The notes under the pieces: generated by a model
What the model was told of the DNA's origin: nothing
What the model saw: only the letters and a program-made list of their open reading frames with translations
The model's database searches: none
Translations under genes and position numbers: made by a program
Shown: positions 1 to 8,640 of the stretch, piece by piece
Numbering within the stretch: position 1 is the stretch's first letter
Layout of the letters: each line of letters begins with the position of its first letter
Assembly: GCA_003024985.2 (NCBI GenBank)
Contig: PXIH01S0015751.1
DNA from: Euperipatoides rowelli
Taxonomy: Eukaryota; Onychophora; Udeonychophora; Euonychophora; Peripatopsidae
Direction: 5' to 3' (one strand)
Length of the DNA: 10,502 bases

Positions 1-86
1 ATTATTATTATTTTAGCCATTTGATTTTATTTGCAACAATCTTTTTATAAATAGTCTAATTAAAAAACTAATGTCCATAAATTTCT

Positions 87-215
87 GTTCCTGGCAAAAA
101 ATTGTAATTAGTTACAACTTTCAGTTCCTTGTATTTTTATGTAACTAGTTCCCTTCCCGTTCCTGAAAAATGTTACGGCTGTTAGTAACTCATTCCTTTG
201 TGGCCGTTACTAGCC
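87..215. repeat. Degenerate tandem array, units of about 35 bp
   Basis: GTTCCT recurs at 87, 124 and 159, and a variant ATTCCT lies at 192, giving spacings of 37, 35 and 33 bases. After each start comes an A- or T-rich run and then a GTAACTAGTT-like or GTTACTAG-like segment (about 103-113, 140-150, 173-189, 206-213). The units are strongly diverged, so this is either an old minisatellite or a locally self-similar stretch of a larger repeat. The last unit runs into the retrotransposon fragment, and the exact junction (about 205-230) cannot be placed by eye. Confidence 0.4.
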
Positions 216-666
216 AACTCTGAAATTATTAAAACCCATAATAAATGAAGAAGTTAATCCTGCGATGATAAAGATTAAGGAAAAGCAGAAGCAGTATTAT
301 GACAAGCACACCAAGGAAAGAAGATTGGTAGAAATAGATGACAGCATATTGGTGAGGCAAGGCAAAACTTGGGAACCAGCGGTGGCTGAAGAAAAATGCA
401 AAACACCAAGATCTGTGATAATAAAAGATCTGCATGGTCGTAAATACCGAAGAAATGAAAGAAATATTAGAAATTCTTTAAATCCACCACCAAGAAAAAT
501 GGAGATTTAAGACACTGGAGATGAACTGGTTATACAGAAGGATAATATTGGTAAAAATGTCCAACAAACCTCAGTAGAAAACCAAATGAGTGAAGTTACA
601 CCTACCTACACTACAAGAGCTGGAAGACCAGTGAGAAAACCATCATAGCATAATGACTATGTTTAA
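214..666 (+). pseudogene. Decayed 3' end of Ty3/gypsy retrotransposon pol (integrase C-terminus and tail)
   Basis: In one frame this reads as the end of a Ty3/gypsy polyprotein: the last part of integrase, after the DDE catalytic core, plus the short C-terminal tail. Visible landmarks are a KIKEKQKQYYDKHTKER segment (about 271-321), then VRQGKTWEPA (about 349-378), then PRSVI (about 406-420) and GRKYRRNERNIRN (about 436-474). The layout, a basic QKxYYD stretch followed by a small beta-barrel with GKTWEPA and YRRN, is familiar from gypsy integrases. After a TAA at 508-510 the same frame continues to TTRAGRPVRKPS (610-645), meets a TAG at 646-648, reads HNDYV and ends at a TAA (664-666). A tail with TRxGRxxRKP is common at the end of such pols. 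A further TAG at 211-213 lies in the same frame upstream. Catalytic domains, reverse transcriptase and gag are absent from the window, so this is a non-functional relic. An intact ORF at 265-510 is only a stop-free stretch of it. Family assignment is secure; clade is not. Confidence 0.85.
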
Positions 667-862
667 ATGATAAAGTGAAGGGTTAATAAAAATCTCAAGG
701 AGGTTTAGCGAGAGACAACATGTACAGTGAATATCAAGCCATATTCTGTATGAGTGTTACGTGGCGCTGAAAGTGGCACCGGAAGTGGAGCACCATACAG
801 AAGTGTTATTGGTTCGTGTGTTACGAGGATAAATTTTAAGATTATTGTGTTAGATCTAAGCC

Positions 863-871
863 TATTTAAAG
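863..871 (+). promoter_or_regulatory. TATA-like box inside the putative LTR
   Basis: TATTTAAAG lies 51 bases upstream of the AATAAA within the proposed LTR, the usual U3 promoter position. In such AT-rich DNA this motif alone is weak evidence; it counts only through its position. Confidence 0.3.
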
Positions 872-921
872 ACTAAATGTTAAGATGTTTAATAGTAATG
901 TTTATGTTATTGTTAGAGTAC

Positions 922-927
922 AATAAA
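922..927 (+). terminator. Polyadenylation signal inside the putative LTR
   Basis: AATAAA follows the TATA-like box by about 50 bases and is followed by a GT-rich stretch (TGATGTCTGTGTTTG, about 947-961). This is a plausible cleavage context for the R region of an LTR. Confidence 0.35.
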
Positions 928-1013
928 TACTCTTATGAAACTATAATGATGTCTGTGTTTGAACATTACCTCAAAATATAATAATGCTGATAATAATATT
1001 AGTATCCGCAACA

Positions 1014-2361
1014 GCAAGTGGCACAGTTATAACTCCTGTGACCAATTGTGACAGACTAAATTTGACTCGCTCATTAGGGCCAAGGTTAGGACTGTTACAG
1101 AAGCATTTACAATGTCATTTTGAGGGTCTCTAAAAAAATACATAACCTGCAAAATAATTTTAAAGTATTATTTGTTAATATAATAAATATTTAAATTATT
1201 TTTAATTAATATGAACTGGTTATAAAAGTAACAATAATACCTACTGTATTTCTTTGGAACATATCAGTCTTTACTTTCATGATGTGTCCCATGGTCATCA
1301 CTGCATACTGACCTGAATTATTTAAAAACTTATTAAAAGCTGGCTGTTTAAAATAAAATTGGAATCATTTTATTGTGTCCCTTAACAATCTTTCCTCCCA
1401 TGACATCCTTAGGTTTTCCTATAACTAAAATTTTTATAAGAGTTTATGCAAATCTGAATTAATTTCCTTAAAAAAATATACTGTAAATACAAATGTAGTA
1501 ACTTACAGCCTAAAACAAGTTTATTAACTAAGCTTGTTTGTTTCTTCAACATTTTTAAGATGGTGATTTTTTAAATTTTCTTTTCACTTTGGTTATTCCT
1601 GCATTTTTTTATAATAATGTTAAATGCCAAGAAGCTGAATAACATAAATTTTTGTTTTTTCTCTTGTATTCTTTTTTTTTTTTTTGTATTTTCCAAGTCC
1701 GTCATTTCCCATTTTCTTAATTTCCTTTTCCTAAGACTATTTCTTCCTTGCCCTTTAGCATCTCCTTCCCTCCTACTATTACTCCATGTACTAGTTTATA
1801 GGTCTATTTAGTCTTTATCCCCTTTTCTTTGGCCAATCTGGCCTTCATGATTTTGAGTGTCAGATTATTTCTCCTATCCTCGGTACAAAGGGTGAATTTA
1901 CATTTCCTATTATTACCCGATTTATTTTATTATCTGCATTAACAATTGCTAGGTGCAAATTTATCCTATAATTCCTACTTTTTGCCAAATTCATTCCCTA
2001 TGTGTGCTACTCATACTTTCCTATATGACCCCATTGAGGTTTAGGCAGGCAGTCTCGTGTGGGGGCTTATCCATACTAAGTTAATTTTTCTCTCGTTATT
2101 TGTCCTTTTTATTCATGCTATTCTATTCTAGGGTTATTTTTAGTAGTGGCTTGATCTTTAAACTAGTATTTACTTGAATTATGTGCTTCTAGGTTGGTGA
2201 ATCTGCTGAGGTGTTTGACTTGATGACTATGGAAATCTTAATTATTAATAGTAATAATATTAGTATAGAAAATAAGTAATACTGTATAATGTTTATTAAA
2301 AAGACTAAATATTTTTGCCTATTTTGTATTAATTGAATATAACTGTATATTTTTTTTTTAG
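1014..2361 (+). other. QRSL1: End of the QRSL1 intron upstream of the first visible exon
   Basis: No exon of QRSL1 or of any other gene was found here. The stretch is AT-rich with runs of A and T, and includes a distinct pyrimidine-rich block (listed separately). It ends in a strong acceptor: a long T run (2350-2359) directly followed by AG at 2360-2361. The intron is phase 1, because the following exon begins with the last two bases of a split codon. The retrotransposon relic to the left is most likely part of the same intron, although the preceding exon lies outside the window. Confidence 0.6.
1560..2200. repeat. Pyrimidine-rich block of likely mobile-element origin
   Basis: The + strand here is rich in T and C with few A/G runs (for example about 1690-1790 and 1805-1905), and from about 2030 to 2070 it is noticeably GC-richer (GGCAGGCAG, GTGTGGGGG). 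This contrasts with the flanking A/T-only intron. A short segment near 2132-2160 (GGTTATTTTT then TTGATCT) resembles one near 5938-5970 in the last intron, which suggests shared repeat remnants. No convincing open frame was found on either strand, and the element family was not recognised. Confidence 0.3.
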
Positions 2362-2479
2362 GTCATAGAAGTAGTATTGGTCAAAGTACTGAATCTCATT
2401 TTGCTTCCACGAGGCATGAAGGTTTTGGCGAAGTTGTCCGTAGTAGGATTTTAGCTGGAAACTATTTTTTATTAAAAAG
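2362..2479 (+). CDS. QRSL1: QRSL1/GatA exon (third from last): glutamyl-tRNA(Gln) amidotransferase subunit A
   Basis: This exon encodes part of the A subunit of the mitochondrial GatCAB complex. That enzyme converts glutamate mischarged on tRNA-Gln to glutamine, using ammonia released from glutamine by the A subunit. The exon holds two bases of a split codon, 38 complete codons ([10 protein letters not shown] at the start, [19 protein letters not shown] at the end) and two bases of the next codon. The motif GFxxVVRxRILxGNxFLLK is highly characteristic of GatA proteins, especially mitochondrial ones. The acceptor is a T run plus AG (2360-2361); the donor is AG|GTATGT at 2480. The first codon would be glycine if the upstream exon ends in G, which fits the YGHR seen in homologues. 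The catalytic Ser/Ser/Lys residues of the amidase fold are encoded further upstream, outside the window. Spliced introns rule out a bacterial gatA. Confidence 0.93.
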
Positions 2480-5400
2480 GTATGTTATTTAAAGTATTGA
2501 AATACTGTAGATAAACAACAATACATGAACCTAGCTTTAGTAAAAGCAATTTTATAATTTCTGATTTAGACAAGAAAGAATTGTGGACAGTAGAAAATAA
2601 ATTTTTGTTCTAAAAATATAATGGACCACACAAATGAAGCATGTAAATATAGTACTATAGTGGGTTTCTATCCATAATTCTAAATATTCCTTCTTTAAAA
2701 TAGAATTTTGTTGTGTATGAAACTGATTAGGTTATGCTAAATTAATAAATAAATAGCCTAATAGTTAAAGCTCACACAGACAATAGTAAACGCTTTGGTG
2801 TATGAATTATCATTGAAATATAATACTAATGTTTTTTGTAACAATTTGTTACCTCTGCCACCAAGTTTAAAAAAAAAAAATATTAATGTTCAGTTAGTTA
2901 TTAATAGAATAAGTAAACTTTAAAAAATTAATAATTGAGATTATATTATCAATTTGGGATTAGTTATTTCACAATGAACATTATTATGATTTAGCATTGT
3001 ATTGAAAAGCTGAGAAATGTCTATGAAACCAATTTAAATTTAATAGAATTTATTAACATACAGTATCCTTAAACATATGAATTCAATATTTTACTTTAAC
3101 ATTGGGAAAATGTGGCAGGATGAGGGGAGGGGTAGTCTATAGTTAGTGGTCTGGAGAGATAGTGAATGTATGGTGATCCATTTGAGAGTGTTTCATGGTG
3201 GATTGTGATGAAGTTAAAGTTACAAAGACAATGCTTTGGACACTGCAAAACCTAGGTGAAATTTAGGTACTATTGTAATCACAATGAAATGTGGAAATCA
3301 GCAGAGAGAACATTTTTGGGTGTTGCTTTACATCCTGGTTTTGGATGTTTTGTAGTTGAGGTTTCTTAGCATTTATTTATTCATTGATTGATTATTTATT
3401 CTAGATGGATGTTTCCGGTAGCTATTTCTGCAGGAATGATGTGAAATTTTCTCAGTCCTGATAGTTCTCAAGAAAAAAAAAGTGGGTGTCTTCTTTGAAG
3501 CAGGAAATGAAAGTTTCTTCTTTTTATGATTAAATTATTTTCCACATATTGAAATTTAGATAAGGAATCCGTGTTACAATATGGGCTTTTGGAATTGAAG
3601 AGAAAAAAAATCAATTCTCTCCAGCTATTTTAGTAACACAATAAATATAAATAGTTCTTATAAGTCTTTTTTCAATAAATATTATTAGCAACACGTTTAT
3701 AGTTAATCAAAAAAAGTCACTTTTAAATACAGGTACTGTAGATATATCCTTTAACCTATAGGTTCTTTTGGCACAGAGGATTAAACATCTCATTAATAAA
3801 AATAAAATAATTATTTTTATTTAATTATTTTACAATGTCATTTTGTAACTACCTTTATATTCATAATTTAAAATACACATCAAACAGTATAACAAAATAA
3901 TGTTAGACCATTTTTAAAATAAAATAAATCATTTGTTGGTTTCTTTCATTAAACAAAGAGAATTAAAATACCCAAAGCTATTCTATTTACAAAAATACAT
4001 ACAGTAGGCTATTCAGTGTAAAGAATATTGTGACACTGGAAATGGACTATGACACAATGTAAAGAAAGCCAAAAGACAAAATTTCATTGTCACAAATGTA
4101 ATTGTGAAAAAATAATATACAAAAGCAATGCAAAAATTCTTTGTTTAGTTTGATAAATGGTAAATCCGATTAAGATAATGGGTTATTTAATATTATATGG
4201 ACAATATTATGAGTAGTTAAAGATTCATGGCAAAGAGAGTGCCACTTTTCTATAAGATTTATAGAAGAAGAAAAAAATATGTAACATATCAAGATAATTT
4301 ATTCAAAAGAATGGTATGAAAATTAATTAGGGTTAGCTAGGGTAAAATATGTTTCTTGTGTAAATTAATATATTTTATTATTAGTCAATTTAGCAGTTTA
4401 ATATTAAGTAATATAAATTAAGAAATAGATAGTTTTAGTTAAATGAGGTAGTTTTTCATTATGTCAAGAATCATCATCTACTTTAAATTATGCTTGCAAA
4501 CTTGTGTTCTAAACTGAAATAGCATTCACATGGAGGCTACAAAATCCCCTTCTTGAAATGTTTGGATCTTGGTATGCTTTTAAGGGAATATGACAGTTTA
4601 ATATGTAAAAAATTTCTTCAATCAATTTAAATCAGGTGAATTCAGAGCAATATGATTGCATAGGAGGTTTAAAGAAAATTTCCAATGATTGAAAGTACCA
4701 TATCTATGAACATTATTGGTGATACAAGAAAATGTTGTGTTGGCTGAAGTATATGAACCATCGATTTTGATTAAGATCCAACAGTTTGAAACAATTTTTA
4801 CATATACAGTAATTTAAATTATTATTACCAAAACCTTTTTTGAACTTTGTATATGACCCATAACATGACTATAATTTAATAGTAAAACAACTATACGACT
4901 GGGTTTTATTGTGTGGAGTGGGAGAGTATACTACAGTATATTTATTTAAATATAAGATACCATATTGTACATAACAAATAATAGGCTAAGAACTGTTATT
5001 TCTTAGTTGAGTTCTAAAGTTAAACTGAGATGTTCAAGCCAAGTCAGCTGATGTGGAAAATTCTAAGTTTGCACTAGGGTAGTGCAGAAATTACATCCAA
5101 AATATGTGCACCTATACTTTTAAAAAAGTATAGCGATGAGTCGTGTTTTCCAAGGGAATTTTTTTTGTGTGTACTTTTCCTTAAATTAATCTTTAACTAC
5201 TGTATTTATAATTGTGAATATGTTGCCCTCTATTTTGATTTATTGATTATTTATAGTATGGATATTTTTAATAATCTTCATCCTACAATTAGTGAAGTTT
5301 TATTATAGGCAAGTTTATAAATTTAACCTATATTAAAACTTATTTTTTTATTATTTTAATTTAATGAGCAATTTTTGTGTAATTTGAAATTTTAAAACTA

Positions 5401-5536
5401 TAAGCAGACAATATTTGCTTTTACAGATATAACTATTCCAAATCTTTCTTTGATTAATGATTATTTAAATATGAAACTATTTATTTTTTTCTTAATTCAT
5501 TATATTTATTGTACCTAAATCCAATTTTTTCTTCAG
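2480..5536 (+). other. QRSL1: QRSL1 intron, phase 2, 3057 bp
   Basis: The intron starts GTATGT and ends TTTTTTCTTCAG. It splits the arginine codon AG|G between the flanking exons. I see no coding sequence in it. It contains a poly-A run (about 2869-2880), a less AT-rich, GT-rich stretch at about 3105-3425 (with GGGGAGGGG near 3124-3132) that may be an old inserted element, and highly AT-rich palindromic sequence near 3790-3830. A small perfect inverted repeat lies at 5112-5133 (10-bp arms, CTATACTTTT and its complement). None of these could be tied to a named family. Confidence 0.9.
5112..5133. repeat. Short perfect inverted repeat in the intron
   Basis: CTATACTTTT (5112-5121) is followed after two bases by its exact reverse complement (5124-5133). 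It is a compact hairpin or cruciform candidate. Given the AT-rich background it may be accidental. Confidence 0.5.
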
Positions 5537-5742
5537 GAATTATGAGAAACACTTTATGCAGGCCATGAAGCTGCGTCGATTAATTGCTGATGATTTCCGT
5601 CATATATTTGATGATGGTGTTAACGTTCTTCTTACTCCTACAACTCTTGGTGAAGCCCTACATTATAAAGATTATATTTCTTTAGACAACCGAACACAAT
5701 GCCAGTTGCAAGACATTTTCACACAACCAGTAAATATGGCAG
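5537..5742 (+). CDS. QRSL1: QRSL1/GatA exon (penultimate)
   Basis: The exon completes the split Arg codon, gives 68 full codons, and ends with the first base of a Gly codon. Visible landmarks in order are NYEKHFMQAMKLRRLIADDF, then FDDGVNVLLTPTT (about 5609-5647), then DNRTQC, then DIFTQPVNMAG at the end. In GatA proteins LLTPTT and DxFTxxxNMAGxPA belong to the C-terminal part of the amidase domain, around the substrate cavity. The NMAG|IPA motif is split across the next intron, as shown by the last exon starting GT-ATT-CCT. The acceptor is TTTTTTCTTCAG and the donor is AG|GTAATG at 5743. The codon choice and the absence of stops over 206 bases support an active exon. Read on without splicing, the frame hits a TAA at 5787-5789, so a retained intron would truncate the protein. 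Confidence 0.95.
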
Positions 5743-6447
5743 GTAATGATGTTTTGTGCCGTTTTTTTTTTATCCTTATATTAGGCTAATAAATGATAGA
5801 GCTTTTTTATTTTACCTTAAAATACTTTGAATATTGAAATATGTAAAGTTACTGTATTAATTACTTTTAGCAACTGCTGAATTTCATAGGTGTCATATAT
5901 TATACTGCTGTGTATATTAAAGACCTACTAGGTTTTCTTAGGTTATTTTTCTCTACTGGTTTGATCTGATAGTCAACCTTTCCCCTGCTCACTCTTTCCA
6001 ACATTCATTACTTGCAGTCTAATGATATTTTTAACTAACAAAGAGGAATGTTTTGAAGATGTAAGTGCTATAGCTAGTAACCTTACACATAATGCAACAA
6101 TATTTGCTTTTAGATATATAAGTTCTCAACCATACTGAACATAAATCAATATCTTAGCTATTTAGCTGAAAAGTTATTATAATATTTTTCTTTGTAAATG
6201 ACAAAAATTATTTCTGAAATATAAGAAATTAATATAATTAATAAGTTAGTAATTTTTTATTTTATTATAGCATAAATGTTTTAACTAAGTTAGAGTATTT
6301 AAAAATATTTTTTATTTACTAGGCATTTTATTACTATGCCTAAGAGAGGAGCTAATATCTTCTTACCTTCTTAAATACTTCATTATTAACCTTGTCACAC
6401 TATAATAAATTATAATTAAAAAAAAGTATACAGTATCTAAAAAAAAA

Positions 6448-6520
6448 AAAACATCCAGAACAACAGGACAAACTTTTTTTTTTTAATCAAAGAAGTTCGC
6501 CTCGTTATCCTGGATGTTTT
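6448..6520. repeat. Imperfect inverted repeat with diverged arms
   Basis: AAAACATCCAG at 6448-6458 is exactly complementary to CTGGATGTTTT at 6510-6520. Pairing continues inward with mismatches: 6459-6479 against about 6489-6509, nearly all differences being transitions. At two places the right arm has CpG where the left has the CpA expected after deamination. This looks like the terminal inverted repeats, or the whole, of a short fold-back element of the MITE type. Poly-A and poly-T flank and interrupt it. No transposase is present and the family was not recognised. Confidence 0.6.
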
Positions 6521-7562
6521 CTTCTCTTAAAAATAGCCTGCAGTTAAAAGATTGTTCTTCACTTTAAAAAAAAAAAAGGATTTTTGGTTAACATAGCAGT
6601 GGAATTTCAAATCATATACAGTGTAAAATTCTATATTAATACATAGGATAATTCCTAAAGTTTATAATCAATATTTTTTATTCAATATGGATTTTGCAAT
6701 GACATTGTGTCAAGCTTATCTCAGAGAAAAAAATTGGGAGGATTTTTATCCTAATCCATCACTGGGCACTGCCAATTGATCATATGAGTGCATCAGTTAC
6801 AGTATCTTAGACAAATTACTCAGTATGTCTCTGTCAATGCTATAATATTTGAAGCAATGCCATCTAGTGATCTGCATTTAAATTATCACTTTAATTGTGA
6901 AACGCCTAAAAAAATTAAATCTTTATTAGGTGAAAAACAATAATAATTGTGTGATAATTTACCCCTCCTTACATAGAAATTAATTAAACAATCAGCTGCT
7001 AACTTTACACCCCACCTTATTGATCAATTTCTGGTTATATCAAAAAGATACTAATAACTTCTATATTGAGTGATAATTTTGATAGACCATTAACGAGAAA
7101 AAGTTTATGGAGCTAGCCGGCATTATATTAGAATAAATATTATCAATACTAAAATTGCAGAAACAATATGCAAGATAAAATTGGCAATGGCAAATCAAAT
7201 CAGTTTTCTAAAAATGCTTAAAAAACAAAAGATGCTAACAAATTGCAACGTTTGATGAGGGGCAAAAAGAGAAAAATACAAAAAAAAATGCATGCTGAAG
7301 AGCAATGGGGTGAAGGCAATGCACAGACTGACTGTAGTGAATGAGAAATAAAAGAACAAGTGAGCTGAAGAGTAACAAGTTATAGAAAAAATCAAAATAA
7401 GATTATCTTGTAAATGTTTATTATGTCATTGTTCTGTCATATACCGTATGTACTGTATATTCCTGTGATATCCTGTACAGGCTCTGTAGGTACTGTGTAT
7501 GTGTGAACCAATGTGTGTTTGGTCTATAGATGATTGGAAAACTGTTTAGCTTATACTACTGG

Positions 7563-7613
7563 AATTAAGTTTATCTAGCAGGAGCCGACAATATATCTGG
7601 CATAAACTTAATT
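7563..7613. repeat. 12-bp inverted repeat pair, 27-bp spacer
   Basis: AATTAAGTTTAT (7563-7574) and its exact reverse complement (7602-7613) flank a 27-base spacer that is less AT-rich than its surroundings (contains GCAGGAGCCGAC). Possibly a tiny fold-back element or hairpin; the significance is uncertain because the arms are AT-rich. Confidence 0.4.
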
Positions 7614-8248
7614 ACTGTAATATATTTAATTGGATTCTGTTCAATATGAGAAACTAATGATGGCTTGTGTAATGGATTTGGACTATAAACACACTTACTG
7701 TATATAGGCAGTGAATTTAAATTTAGGTCTATACACTTTGCAATGATAATTTGAAGAAGTAACTCATTTTAAATCATACAATATGGAAATAAAATATACT
7801 TATCTATCATCTTGTTATATCCAAACCTACTGTAACTCAATTCAGAAAATGCAGTTGATACATTTATTTCCAGGACATTTTCTGTCTCACACTTAAATAA
7901 TATATTGTTAAGCAATATTCAACCATTGTATAGACTACAAATTCTATTTCATAAAATGTCTCATTGCATGTACATTATATTGTACATTTGTATAAAATGC
8001 ACTATTAATTACAGCCTGAATTAAATACTATACTCTGTTGTTGTTATTATATTAAAAAATTTATCATAACCTGTTAAACTATTGGCATATTCTAGCCACC
8101 AAATTATTAGTTAGGCTTTATGAGGCTTCAAATGGTGTTGCTTTTTTTATATTTTTTGAATCAAGCCCTAAAGTGATTAGGTTTTAAATGTTCTTAATTG
8201 AAAATGAAGTTAGTAAGAAATAAATTTGGCATCTTTTTTTCCCCCCAG

Positions 8249-8412
8249 GTATTCCTGCTATTACTGTACCAGCCAGCATATCTTCCAGGGGCCTCCCTAT
8301 TGGGCTACAATTCATTGGACAATCATTCCAAGAACAACAGCTCCTCACTGTGGCCAAATGGTTTGAGAAGCAAGTGAATTTTCCTAGACTTGATTGGTAT
8401 CAATCCAATTAA
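8249..8412 (+). CDS. QRSL1: QRSL1/GatA last exon with stop codon
   Basis: The exon completes the Gly codon of NMAG and gives 53 codons plus TAA (8410-8412). Its landmarks are [20 protein letters not shown], then FIGQSF, then [17 protein letters not shown], ending [17 protein letters not shown] is the classic C-terminal signature of the amidase family, and [10 protein letters not shown] is typical of mitochondrial GatA. The exons in the window together give about 161 residues, the last third of a protein that is usually around 480-530 residues long. The C-terminus stops soon after the conserved helix and so lacks the longer tail seen in some vertebrate homologues. No frameshift or internal stop is seen, so the gene looks functional. 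Confidence 0.95.
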
Positions 8413-8569
8413 ATAATACTTTGTTATTCTAAGAGATCTGCATAGGAATATATTTTTTATATATTTTATTAATAATAATAACTGCTACTTGAAGTAAGAA
8501 TACTATACAACATTTTAAAAAAAAACACCGATCTGAAGTGAATATTAAAGCTTAAAAAATATTCAGTGG

Positions 8570-8597
8570 AAAGCAAACATTTAAGAATGTTTGCTTT
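8570..8597 (+). other. Hairpin in the 3' UTR just before the poly(A) signals
   Basis: AAAGCAAACATT (8570-8581) pairs perfectly with AATGTTTGCTTT (8586-8597) across a 4-base loop. The stem has a GC/AT mix better than background. It sits 5 bases upstream of the AATAAA cluster, so it would form in the mRNA close to the cleavage site. No functional class is recognised. Confidence 0.6.
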
Positions 8598-8601
8598 TGT
8601 A

Positions 8602-8615
8602 AATAAATAAATAAA
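8602..8615 (+). terminator. QRSL1: Triple overlapping polyadenylation signal for QRSL1
   Basis: AATAAA occurs at 8602-8607, 8606-8611 and 8610-8615, about 190-200 bases after the stop codon. This is the first such cluster downstream of the gene. The strand and distance fit its role as the main poly(A) signal. Confidence 0.7.
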
Positions 8616-8640
8616 TTATTCTAAAGTCAAACGGAAATTT

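Larger units (their letters stand above)
721..1013 (+). mobile_element. Probable 3' LTR of the Ty3/gypsy relic
   Basis: About 55 bases after the end of the pol relic lies a stretch that can be bounded by TGT (721) and ACA (1011-1013). Inside it are a TATA-like TATTTAAAG at 863-871 and an AATAAA at 922-927, in the order and spacing expected for U3-R-U5. It is less AT-rich than the surrounding sequence in its first half (about 755-830). Purine runs upstream (AAGGAGG at about 697-703, GCGAGAGA at about 708-715) are candidate polypurine-tract remnants, but none is a clean tract touching the proposed start. A second possible start is TGTTACGTGG at 755. No second LTR is in the window, so the borders cannot be confirmed by comparison. 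Confidence 0.5.
5743..8248 (+). other. QRSL1: Last QRSL1 intron, phase 1, 2506 bp
   Basis: The intron begins GTAATG and ends in a strong tract of seven Ts and six Cs followed by AG (8247-8248). No coding sequence was found. It holds the inverted repeat at 6448-6520, a poly-A run at 6565-6577, a purine-rich stretch at about 7195-7395 (an apparent minus-strand frame there is only this bias), a cluster of TACTGTA-like motifs with the palindrome CCTGTACAGG at about 7449-7500, and a 12-bp inverted repeat pair at 7563-7574 and 7602-7613. Confidence 0.92.
8413..8640 (+). other. QRSL1: QRSL1 3' untranslated region
   Basis: AT-rich sequence follows the TAA with no continuing frame. It holds a 12-bp hairpin (8570-8597) and then three overlapping AATAAA signals. 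The right border is inferred: cleavage would be expected some 10-30 bases after the signals, and a GT-rich run (GTTTGGTTTGTTTG, about 8690-8703) lies further downstream. A longer transcript using the AATAAA at 9478-9483 is possible. Confidence 0.65.

Noticed and set aside
229-435. Minus-strand frame of 68 codons
   Set aside because: It lies antisense to the retrotransposon relic and is rich in Phe/Tyr/Leu from reversed A/T runs; there is no domain.
265-510. Stand-alone 81-residue plus-strand protein gene
   Set aside because: It is a stop-free piece of the decayed gypsy integrase; the same frame continues as recognisable pol on both sides of the stops.
521-1224. Exact 14-mer repeat ATGAACTGGTTATA at 521 and 1211
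   Set aside because: A match of this length is expected by chance in about 10 kb of such AT-rich DNA, and the flanks do not extend the match.
1617-1811. Plus-strand frame of 64 codons with a hydrophobic stretch
   Set aside because: The apparent membrane segment comes from the pyrimidine-rich block (TTT/CTT/TCC codons). There is no supporting context.
5556-5789. Short independent gene starting at the ATG at 5556
   Set aside because: It is the interior of the penultimate QRSL1 exon plus unspliced intron; the exon begins at 5537 with a clear acceptor.
5408-6112. Exact 16-mer ACAATATTTGCTTTTA at 5408 and 6097, and TTACAATGTCATTTTG at 1107 and 3830
   Set aside because: Borderline by chance in AT-rich sequence and the similarity does not extend convincingly beyond the words.
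7195-7395. Minus-strand frame of 66 codons
   Set aside because: Produced by the purine-rich bias of the plus strand; Phe/Ser/Leu-rich with no recognisable features.
2362-8412. Bacterial gatA from a symbiont or contaminant
   Set aside because: Three exons with canonical splice borders and matching phases show a nuclear eukaryotic gene.
8570-8600. Rho-independent bacterial terminator
   Set aside because: The stem is followed by only a short T run, and the context is the 3' UTR of a spliced eukaryotic gene.
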